Positions 41,201 through 50,536 of a DNA stretch of 64,000 nt are shown here, piece after piece (within the stretch, counting starts at the first letter, position 1; each line of letters opens with the position of its first letter). Location of the stretch: the NCBI RefSeq assembly GCF_000003855.2, contig NW_003101681.1:4975698-5039697 (forward strand). Direction: 5' to 3'. The stretch comes from Blastomyces gilchristii SLH14081 (taxonomy: Eukaryota > Ascomycota > Eurotiomycetes > Onygenales > Ajellomycetaceae). The notes beneath the pieces are model-generated. The model had not been told where the DNA came from and made no database searches. It worked only from the letters and a program-made list of their open reading frames with translations. The position numbers and the translations under genes are program-made.

Positions 41201-41300
41201 TTTTCAAAGCATTCTTCAGAATGCATGAATGCAATTCATACAACAGATAGAATGATGAATACTTGAAAACTGCATACTGCTGAATTCATGTGACTAATAG
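38252..41300. other. B2 accessory region beyond integrase
   Basis: Collinear with B1 7,768-10,800. On + it has an open Ser-rich frame at 38558-39019, longer than its B1 counterpart, and another at 39750-40016. The region homologous to the Cys-containing B1 frame (8869-9138) has a TGA where B1 has an Arg/Cys-rich stretch. The same compositional caution applies as for B1. Confidence 0.4.
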
Positions 41301-41321
41301 CATCTAACTGAGATATTCATC

Positions 41322-43050
41322 TCATAATCTCATAGACTTGTTCACTAGATATTTCATCAGCATGTTACTCAAGATTTCATTCAAGTGTTTTATCTTCTCA
41401 TTTATCTGTGAATAATATAATGTTGTTCTACAATATCTTATCTGTAACTGGCTTATGAAATGTCTCACTGCTTCTTCTACAAGATTTGCACTGTTATCAG
41501 TTAGAATCTTATGCAGCATTTCATAGTTAATATAGATCTTATCATGTAGAAACTTTATCATCATCTTCTCTATTATCTCTAAAACTGCTTTCACAGCTGA
41601 TCAGCCAGTAGTATAATCAATAGCAGTGATTATTCATTGATTTTTATTTAGTGTTTGCAGTAATATATCTATGAGATTCATCTCTTATCATTTAAATAAT
41701 TGTATTATACACTTTATCTGATATTACACTTTCTCACATTCTAATTCTTTCTTAGATTCTTTTATGATCTGATAATTTGAGCACTTGTGAGTGTATGTCT
41801 GAATATTCTCAGCCATGCTTAGTCAGTATACTCTTGATTTGAGTATACTTATGAGTTCAGAGCTTTCTAAGTAACTGAATTCCTTGTACATGCAAGTTAT
41901 TAAGTCATATCTAAATAAATATTCTAGATAGAGAGCTTCTGTGTATTCTAGATTGCAGTAAAGTATAACATCATTTTTCAATTTTCTCAGCTTGAAGTTT
42001 AAAAGTATCTCTTCTACTACTTTTGTAAGATGCTTATTATCTGATATCTTGTCATTCTTTAAGTAAGAGATTATTGTGTTCACTTATTCTGATTTCTTAC
42101 ACTTTCTCAGTGCATTTAATATGAACTTCTCTTATATCTGACTCACAGAACTCTCACTCATGATTCATGAAATCAGATCTATAACTGATTATATCAGGTA
42201 TCACAGTGTCTGATTTCTTTTAATATTTGATATGAAGATTATACACTTGAAACTCTGAGATTCAATATACTAAGCATTTGAAAGGTTTTATTATCAATTA
42301 TAGATAGACAAGGCTTTCATGATCTGTGATCACTGTTGTCATATACCTGTTATTAATATATTCATCTTATAACATCAGCATGTGCTTAATTACTAGCAAT
42401 TTCTTTTCATATACTGAGTAATTGAGCTCAGCATCTGATAGTTTTCTATCATTATACATCATCAGATGCAGCTTACTGTTCTTACTCATCTGTAGAAGAG
42501 TGTCTCTGATAGCTCATTCAGATGCATTTATCTCAATGTAGAAAGATTTATTATAATCTGATTGAATAAGTACTGAGAATGTTATTACACATTCTCTCAG
42601 TATGAGAAAAGCCTCTTTGCATGTGATATTTCAGATGATTGAATGAAACTTCTTCTTTCACAGATTTGTATTTATTTCTCTTAAGAGATCTGAGAGTGAT
42701 ACAGATATTCATGTGAAATCCTTGATAAATCTGCAGTAATATAAGATCAACTCAAGAAACTGTTGTACATAATATATATTTCTCAGTCACAGCTAATTCA
42801 CTATAACATTCAATCTCTCTGAGATGAGATATATACAGTTATCACTCACTACATGTTTTACAAACTTCAACTCTTCTATTTCAAACACACACTTTGTTGA
42901 TTTAACATAGAGCTTATACTCAGTCAGAGTTGTAAGCACTTTATTAAAATGCTTCAGATATTCATTATATGAGTTTGAAAAGACTAGAATGTCATTGAGA
43001 TATATAAGATATAAGATTTCATTCTGTTTATAAAGAATTATATTCATCAT
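41322..43050 (-). pseudogene. B2 integrase and reverse transcriptase remains
   Basis: Three open pieces on -. Reverse transcriptase (43050-42793) has Y-L-N-D at 43002-42991 followed by a typical connection-like helix. The integrase N-terminal piece is 42083-41823 and the integrase core piece with ILTDN is 41594-41322. Unlike B1, this stretch has no insertion and shows the original order. Stops between pieces prevent expression. Confidence 0.75.
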
Positions 43051-45958
43051 TGTTTAAAAGATGATAGACACATTTATTAAACTGAATAATATTGTCAGAA
43101 ATTTGAACTTCTCTCATTACATATTAAACACAGTTCATGAGACTGACAGTTCATCTATATAAATCTGTCAGTATTCTGAGAGAAGATCAATCTTCAATAG
43201 ATATCAGATATTTTCAACTATATTCAACTGTTATTGAATTCATGACAGTGAATATTCATTCTTGATTATAAGCTTATTAAGTGCTTGATAATTGATACAC
43301 ATCTATCACTCTTCACCTGTCTTTTTCACAAATAGAACTGAAAAGCCTCACACACTTGATAAGAATTGTATGAGACTACATTCTAGAAGGTCTATGATCT
43401 GACACTTCTATTCTTCAAGATATGTTTGTGACAGAGAGTACACATTCTGATTAACTGATTTTGCATTCTCTGTATCAATCTCATGTATAAATCCTTGTTC
43501 TGGCAGTAATTCTGATGAAAGATCTGTTCAGAAGATCTTCTCATGCTTCTTCAGAAGCTTCTTTATACACTTATTCTCTTATATATTCTTTATCTTGATT
43601 TTCTTCACTTTCAGATTCTGTATAACATACAGAATACTTTTGAATGAGGTCTTATAAATCATTCTCTTTACTTGTTAATGTATAAACTGATTTAATTCTT
43701 CTATATCAGAGATGTGAAATATTCTTCTCATATCAGTTGATAGAATTGTATGAACTATTTTCTTTCTATCAGTTAACTGTATATAACATGTACATCATTG
43801 AATCTGCAGATTGAATCTTTGAAATCAATTAAGTCTGAGAATAAGATTGTATTTCACATTCTGCAGCTCTTACACTCAAATATAGCAAGATTATTCTCTG
43901 AAGTACAAGAGAACTTTTACTCTTATAAGTAATATTAAATATTAATTATCAGATAATCTTATATATTGAGAATTCTTCACTCAGTGAACTTCTTTCAGTC
44001 TTTGAATTATATAATTATTAATATATTATGTAGAAGCTTCTATATTCACTAATACTTTTAAAGTCATCTCTCAATTCTTACTCACATGCTTCTTATACAT
44101 TAATATTTCAGGCTTTAAGACATTGAAATGAGTGTTTACTTCATTCTCACCTGCATCTTAGTCAGAAGCCTGCTTTCTCTTAATATTTACAGAATTCAGA
44201 GAGTCTTCTAATACAGATATCTCTTTCACTTTAAAGACTTTTTATAGAATATCAGTGAGTGTCTCTGAGCTCACTGATTCTGCTAGTTTTTTGACTTTCT
44301 TACTTCTCTTGACTGTATACACTGTGTGCAATCTTTTATATTATGATTTTGATATCTGCAGTTGAAGCAAGCTTGATACTTATAATATCAAGATTTTCAC
44401 TCAGAGAATCTCTTTTTTAAGAGATTCAGTGCTTTAGTAATGATATTCAGATCTAGATTCATTGTATCTGAGTGTATAGCTTGTATTATAGAAGTCTGAT
44501 TATCTGTTCTCTGCTGAGATATACTCAATTACAGTATTTTCTGTTATAATTGACTTACTTATTTCTGTATAATGAGAATGTTATATACTTCTTTCACTGT
44601 GCTTGATTACAAGATTAAGCATTTTCATTTCACTCTCAATTTAGATATAAGATCATGAATAAAGATCTGTAAATAAAAAGATGTTGAAAGCTCTTCATTT
44701 AATATAAGATAGTGTAAACTGAAGTGTGTAAAGTATAATATAAGATTACTCACTTATCTATACTCAGTGAAGTGTTTATAACACTTATCTTATATATTCA
44801 CTTTCTCAAAGTTATATAAGATTTATTTGAAAAACTCATTTCATATTTATGAGAATAAATATCACTCTGAGTCTGTGAGATTTATCTTTTCATCAGTCAT
44901 TTATAATAACTTCACTTTTTTATGTAGAAATACAGCAGATCTTAAGACTTGTTGAAATTTTATTAACTGTCTGTCTATGAGTTCATGTTCAATTCAATAA
45001 TATGATTGTATCTGACTTAGTTAGCTGATTACAGCATCATTTTTTCAGTTGTTATTGAAGCTTGATAGCTCAGATAGATCTTCTGACTTGATATATTTCA
45101 TACTCAGATTCTCATCCTGCACAGCAGTCTCTGATAATATGTATACTTCTGAAGAGATTGTGAATAATCATGATAAGATCTTCAGATTTGATATAGTTAT
45201 CTATTTATGTAAATGTTCAATCTCTCACTGCAGATCTAAGACCTGGTTTTCTCTATTCTTATTAATGATAGTGATTATGTCAGTGAAGCTCTTCATAGTA
45301 AATGCTTGATCTACAGTGAATGTCAATTATTATTTAACTTCTGTCTCAGTCTGTCACTGCATATACAAGATCTCAATCTCATTTAGAATTCTTATACATG
45401 TACAGAGCTTTAATTCTGATTTAGCAGTTTCAGCTGCTTTTCTTACTGCTTTGAGTAAACTCTCTGAGAGGTTCTGCATATCTTCCAGTTCAGATAGCAG
45501 AGAAGAATATTATTTATATTAACTAGAGAAGATATTTATTTTGATGATTTCTTGTTAATCATACAATGTCTATCATTATATTACTATATCATTATATTGC
45601 TATATCATTATATGATTTCTGTTATTATTATATGACTTCAGTGATGATCATCTTCTCTTTTTATTCTTCTTTTGAGTAGAGAGTGAACTTCTTTAAATCT
45701 GGTTCACTGCTTTCATTCTCTTTCTCACATCTCATCTGTTTGTGTCTCATACATGGCATTTATCTGAGTGTGAAGTTTTCTCCTCAACAAGCAAAGCAGT
45801 ATCAATTGAATGCTCTTCTACTTACTGTTCTTTATATGCTATCTTTTGAGACATTCTAGAACCACACTGACATGATAACTATGAATTACTTTGTAGACAG
45901 AATTATCACACTCTGGAGAAGCCTGCACTTCTCATCAGTTTTTAGACATGCTATCAGA
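43051..45958 (-). pseudogene. B2 gag, protease and N-terminal RT remains
   Basis: Collinear with B1 19,760-22,680. A CCHC knuckle can be read on - near 44,375-44,330. Otherwise decayed. The open + frames at 45049-45522 are antisense shadows shared with B1. Confidence 0.6.
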
Positions 45959-46125
45959 TGTGATTCAAAGATTGCTTGAGTCAGTGTATGATTACAGGTG
46001 TACACTGACTTCTTATATATTGTATGCTAAATTAATTAGTGGCCGCTATGACCCCTTTACATTCGTAAGCAAGTTCAGAAGCGGCCGCGTTATTATCCGA
46101 TAGTCATACATTCTTCCGAATCACA
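45959..46125 (-). repeat. B2 right LTR
   Basis: 167 bp. No CpG in the first 85 bases or so, seven after that, up to the outer end. Confidence 0.85.
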
Positions 46126-46129
46126 TATT

Positions 46130-46934
46130 AACTATCTATCACTTCAAGATTGATAATGCATTAGAATAGATAATTCAGACTATAAAGAATTATCTTTATA
46201 AGTTCTGTAACTACTTATAAGACAATTGATATAATCTTCTTCTACCTGCAGAGATTGCTATCAACAGCTGAGATACTGTCTTAATAGATATAAGTCTGTT
46301 CTTTCTTACATATAATTATTACATGAAAGTGTTGAATCTTCTAGAGACTACACAGTTTACACTGAATTCTTACAGTTTAATTCAGATCACTGATAATATA
46401 GTAATAAAGCTCTGAAATATCTGTGACTGAGTAGAAGCCTTTATAATAAGTGCTAAATAAGATTAAGAAGATTAAATTAATATTCAATGAGATTCTACAG
46501 AGTAGTATAAGATAGAAGATCTTATATAATTGAATCTTAGAAACATATAAATTACATACCTATTCTATACATTGAATTATTATCATATGAAATACATAGT
46601 GATAGAAGTTCTAGATAGTTATAATTACTGTCTTAATATCTTATCAGAGATTTATAATGTGTTTTATATAAGCTTACTCTGCTACACTGTCACTGACTCA
46701 TTCTCTTCTCAACTGACTTCTAACTAACAGCTGTCAGAAATTATAGAAGAAGATAATGAACTTGAGTGAGAGATTGAGAATATTCTTGATAAGAGATTCT
46801 GTAGCCTTAGCTAATAATATCTTGTAAAATAAGTCAGTTATAATCACTTAATCTGAACTCTGAGTTTCATGTTATCAGAGACTGCAGCTCATGACTGATG
46901 AGAACTATGTATAATCAGAGAAGAGAGAGGCTAA
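46130..46934 (+). pseudogene. Element C, last internal part
   Basis: Final piece of C before its right LTR. AT-rich and stop-laden; by position it should hold the integrase end, but I cannot see a motif. A GA-rich tract near 46914-46934 is the likely polypurine tract. Confidence 0.55.
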
Positions 46935-47217
46935 TATAACAGACTGTGTCTGATCAATTATATAGACTATTCTGTTATACTTCATAAATTTCTGTTAAAA
47001 GCTTCAATTCTCAGTCACTGATTCTCAGCTGAAAATCTATGAAATTTCTATTCTTCTGTCTCAAAGCTCCACTGTGTACCTTATTACATATGTGTATAAA
47101 TATTCACTTCAATCACTGATTTTCACACTTTCTCTTTCTTTTCCTTTTCTAATGTTTTTCACTTTGTTATATAAAACCTATATATTATACCAATCTATTC
47201 AGCGTAGACCTCTTACA
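46935..47217 (+). repeat. Element C 3' LTR
   Basis: 283 bp. It begins TATAACAG where the 5' LTR reads TGTGGCGG. The only CpG left is near the outer 3' end (about 47,202). Confidence 0.85.
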
Positions 47218-47222
47218 AGATG

Positions 47223-47687
47223 TGTTCACTGATTATATACTTGATATTATTACTGAGATATCTTTTTGTATATTTCTGTCAGAGATGAGCTAGATTAAAA
47301 AGAGTGATACATGAAAGGAACTTGATGTTAATGTTTTGAAATATCAAAGATAGACAGGGTTTTCACAGAGATTACTCTTCAGATATCTTCATAATTACAT
47401 GTCAGAAATCTTTGAAAATAGAGAAGATTGATATATATGATTAGGTCTCTTCACCTTACAAATTGTATGGCAATTTGACCCGGGGTTGTTATGTGATAGA
47501 GATGAATGAGAGATCATCTCACACATAAGTTTTGAACAATGTCTGGTTCACATTTGACTGAATAACTCCATTATCACACAGGGTATGCAGTTGATGATGA
47601 GGTCAAAATGCTTATATGATTGAGAGCTTTTTAATGAATCTATCAGCGGGTTCTTAATCGAAAAGTTGAGTGAGTTCGTGATGAAGT
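47223..47687. repeat. Element D, right terminal repeat, second part
   Basis: 465 bases matching 218-682, with the same length. CpGs near its end (for example in TTAATCGAAAAG and GAGTTCGTGATG) are preserved where the left copy has TG or TT. By analogy with the other elements this marks 47687 as the outer 3' boundary of D. Confidence 0.6.
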
Positions 47688-48428
47688 GATCTGTCTGAAA
47701 ACTCAGAGCAGTATTTATTCTTATAAATATAAAATGAGTTTTTCAAATAAATTTTACATGGATAAGATAACACTCATTGATAGCTACAAGCTCAATCTTT
47801 TCTTATAAAATAGAGTCGTGAAGAACATACTGAAATCACTTATAAAGAGCTTACTCTAAACTGAGTAGTATATATATATACTCACTCTATTAAATATATT
47901 TAAGTAAGTCTTCTTATCTCTGAAGATTATCAGCACTGATCAGACAAGAATTAACACTGAGAAATTATACTATATCTTTTATTTACTGATTATTAAGCTT
48001 ATTTAGAGAAATCAGTTAAATGATTATCTTTTCTATCAGAATTGTATAGAATTGAAAAATAAGACTCTTTTCATAGTCAGTTCTGATAATGAATAAAGTA
48101 TCACTATATTTATATATTATGTACTGAAGTATATAGACTTATTCTATATATAAGTAAAGAGTACACTCAGAATCTGAATATAAGTCTTGAAGTATTTATT
48201 AAAGATAATACTGAATAATATTCTATTACTTATTAATACTATCTAGTTCAGTATAACTTATAATAAGTTATAGTATATCTTTAATATTTATTAAAAGTAT
48301 TTACTTCAATAATAACTTTTAAAGCTGCTATTATAACTAGACTGATTGTATGACTGTGTCTGAGATTAGAATCAGAATATTTAATAGTCTTATTATTAAT
48401 TTAACTGATCTCATTACACTGTTTTAAG
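47688..48428. other. AT-rich decayed flank, no gene seen
   Basis: AT-rich, CpG-poor and full of stops. Probably an older decayed transposon; no family motif could be fixed. It is the target into which the SINE inserted. Confidence 0.5.
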
Positions 48429-48438
48429 ATTAGATAGT

Positions 48439-48941
48439 GCCCCGGTGGCCGAATGGTTAATGCGGCCACCCGGTAGCGCCTTGGCGTGGGAAACCAAGGC
48501 GCGTGGGTTCGAAACCCGCAGGGGATACATTAAATCCGGAACTCAAGCACCTCAGGTTCCTAATAAATACAGAGGTGTACAAATTGCTTCAATGAATCGC
48601 TCTATGTTCCTGGGCTGGGAAGTTATTATTGCATGTATTTAATTGTCACTTCTTTGTATTTTCCTATGTTCTTGTTATCTTGATGTGGTCTCAACACCTG
48701 TATTTCCTCCTGTATAACCAACACTTGACCTGTATTTAACATCACGCAAGGACTCATCATAAGCTCCGCTTGCATATGAGTATAATGAAAGAATAATAAT
48801 AATAATAATAGTGGTCTTAACATCTGTATTTCCTCCTGTATAATCAACACTTGACCTGTATTTAACATCACGCAAGGACTCATTATAAGCTTTGCTTGCA
48901 TATGAGTATAATGAAAGAATAATAATAATAATAATAATAAA
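48439..48941 (+). mobile_element. tRNA-derived SINE with 10-bp TSD
   Basis: A 503-bp insertion flanked by ATTAGATAGT at 48429-48438 and 48942-48951. The head (48439-48526) is tRNA-like: box A TGGCCGAATGG (48446-48456), box B GGTTCGAAACC (48506-48516) and a T-arm with a proper TTCGAAA loop. The acceptor ends do not pair well and a 9-bp hairpin replaces a normal anticodon arm, so it is not a working tRNA. The body ends in (AAT)n. Box A and B would form an internal Pol III promoter. Its CpGs are intact, unlike everything around it, so it is a recent arrival. It would depend on a LINE elsewhere for movement. Confidence 0.85.
48685..48936 (+). repeat. 126-bp tandem duplication inside the SINE body
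   Basis: Two units, 48685-48810 and 48811-48936, each beginning GTGGTCT and ending in an AAT/ATA run. They differ by a few transitions. The duplication includes the tail, as if two 3' ends were joined. Confidence 0.85.
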
Positions 48942-48951
48942 ATTAGATAGT

Positions 48952-49994
48952 AGTTTTATACTGTCTCAGTAAGACTTACTGTCTACTCTTATTACATTTT
49001 TCAAATGAGATTATAATTTTCACTTCTCAATTTAAATTATTTTTATTGCTTTAAATGACTTTAAATCTCATTTAAGTATTATCAAAAAGTGTTACTTTTT
49101 AAAAAATTAAAAATAGTCTAAAAAAACCTTAAAATGTCTAAAAATAGTAACTTTATGTCAAGAATGAGACTAAATGAGATTAAATAAAATTACTTTCTTA
49201 TTTTTTCTAAGTTATAGTCTCATTTTGAGATCTGATATATAGTTACTTTATATGTTTTTTTAATGATTAGTCTCAGTAGAATTCACATTAAGAAATGTAT
49301 AAGATTAAATTAAATGAGATTAAATATGAAATTCATAATTCTGATAATCAGTCTAGTTATAACTAACTTATATATTTTCTTTAATTTTTTTTAATTATAT
49401 TTGATGCAGTTAATGAGATATTATCTAACTCAGCTATTGAAAAGAAGTATTATATAATTGATTCAGAAGTTATCAGAAGAGTTCAGAAGTTATTAAAAGT
49501 TATTAGAAGTTACTGAAAAATATACTCAGTTCTTTGACTATAGTCTTTAATAACTGAATAGATACTTTGATAGCAAGATCAAGATATTGAATAACTAGAT
49601 ATAATCATGATTGAAAAATTAGTAAATTATTCTTATATTCAAAATCATAGTAGTAGTTTTCAATGTAACACTTTATACTCAGAATATATATATTTTCAGA
49701 TAAAAATTACATTAATTAACAGAAAATTGAAAAATTAATTCTTCAAGATAATAGAGAAATAATCTATAAGTAATATTATATAATGATTCTATCTTAAATA
49801 TTATAATTGAAGTAAATCATTTCTATGTTACTAATAAATAGAAACTGTTTTTTCTCAGACACTCTGTGAAGAGTTTGCTGAGAATATCTCATTTAGATTT
49901 AGTGTAAGCTCTGTGATAGTTGATTGACTCAGATATTAGCAGGACTTGACAGAAAGTAGCAGTAGTTCAGATTGGGTTAGCTCAGAATGGAGTG
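48952..49994. other. AT-rich flank up to the composition boundary, no gene seen
   Basis: Very AT-rich. The phrase AAATGAGATTAAAT recurs near 49,170 and 49,312, with a reverse-complement-like match near 49,060, so an old inverted repeat is possible. Composition becomes balanced from about 49,950. Confidence 0.45.
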
Positions 49995-50057
49995 GCTACA
50001 CAATATAGTGGTTGGTCACCTGATCTAGGGAGATCGCAACGGCCGCGACGGCCAACA
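49995..50057 (+). repeat. Relic of the palindromic repeat found whole at 63215-63333
   Basis: Shares AATATAGTGG, the segment GATCTAGGGAGATCG and the GGCCGC/GGCC string with 63228-63300. The left arm is shortened and the right arm is missing. It lies at the border between AT-rich and balanced DNA. Confidence 0.7.
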
Positions 50058-50384
50058 ATAAGCCTCTCGATCAAAGAAGATAAGCCTCTTGACTCTAGAT
50101 TTTTAATTTGAATACAATACGTACGCCAGCAGAAGAAGCCAGGCAATAGGCCAAGTGGCTCGTTTATTTGTTTATTTATTTTCTTTGAGGATTCAACTTT
50201 TTCAGTTAGAAGGAGAGAATGAATAAGATAACAGAATCAGATTATTAGACAATCCTTCAAGTTTTCTATATTGGAACCTGTTAAGATCTTGGGATCTAGT
50301 AACAGTACGTACATGTACTGTACATGCACATAACGTATCCTTCCCATCCTGTGTTTCTCACAGCCCTAACCCATGACCCACACA

Positions 50385-50406
50385 CATATATATATATATA
50401 TATATT
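50385..50406. repeat. (TA)n microsatellite
   Basis: About ten TA units upstream of the kinase-like gene. They would fall in coding sequence only if the upstream in-frame ATG at 50324 were used. Confidence 0.8.
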
Positions 50407-50414
50407 AGTTGCTG

Positions 50415-50423
50415 TACTCCGTA
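50415..50423 (+). other. TACTCCGTA motif, first of five
   Basis: The exact nonamer occurs at 50415-50423, 53359-53367, 54156-54164 and 60341-60349, and as TACGGAGTA at 63176-63184. All copies are in non-coding DNA of the balanced block. Function unknown. Confidence 0.75.
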
Positions 50424-50536
50424 TAGCCTCCTACATCCTCCTACACACGCGCTCTTGTTTCTTCACGGCACGTCATTTCCACAAGGCAAAGAGATTTTTT
50501 TCCTCCTGGCACAACGCAGCCATCAGATCATCCAAT

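Larger units (their letters stand above)
23246..46125 (-). mobile_element. Element B copy 2 (B2), interrupted by A2 and A3
   Basis: B2 is bounded by 167-bp LTRs (23246-23412 and 45959-46125) and a 4-bp TSD, TATT (23242-23245 and 46126-46129). Removing the A2/A3 block leaves about 8.25 kb collinear with B1. It breaks at 23622 and resumes at 38247 with the TSD TTGTC of A2. On - it keeps an integrase core piece (41594-41322), an integrase N-terminal piece (42083-41823) and a reverse transcriptase piece (43050-42793) with Y-L-N-D. It is non-functional. Confidence 0.85.
3176..47217 (+). mobile_element. Element C: Ty3/gypsy-type LTR retrotransposon, host of both B copies
   Basis: The element is bounded by 283-bp LTRs (3176-3458 and 46935-47217) and flanked by a 5-bp TSD, AGATG, at 3171-3175 and 47218-47222. 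After removing the inserted B1 and B2 blocks and their TSDs, about 5.66 kb belongs to C. A purine-rich tract (about 46914-46934) lies just before the right LTR, and the reverse transcriptase region reads on +, so C runs left to right. Its coding region is destroyed by stops. It inserted into the right repeat of element D and is therefore younger than D and older than the B copies inside it. Confidence 0.85.

Noticed and set aside
48439..48526. Functional tRNA gene (Ser-like)
   Set aside because: Boxes A and B and the T-arm are good, but the acceptor halves do not pair, the anticodon arm is replaced by a longer hairpin, and the unit continues into a 503-bp repeat flanked by a TSD. Called as the head of a SINE.
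1..50000. Centromere
   Set aside because: Nested AT-rich retroelements fit a centromere or pericentromere in many fungi, but also ordinary AT-rich isochores. Sequence alone cannot decide; CENP-A ChIP would.
50324..50536. N-terminal extension of the kinase-like gene from the ATG at 50324
   Set aside because: The added 71 residues are translated from a TA microsatellite and promoter-like DNA and look random; the ATG at 50537 precedes clear coding sequence.
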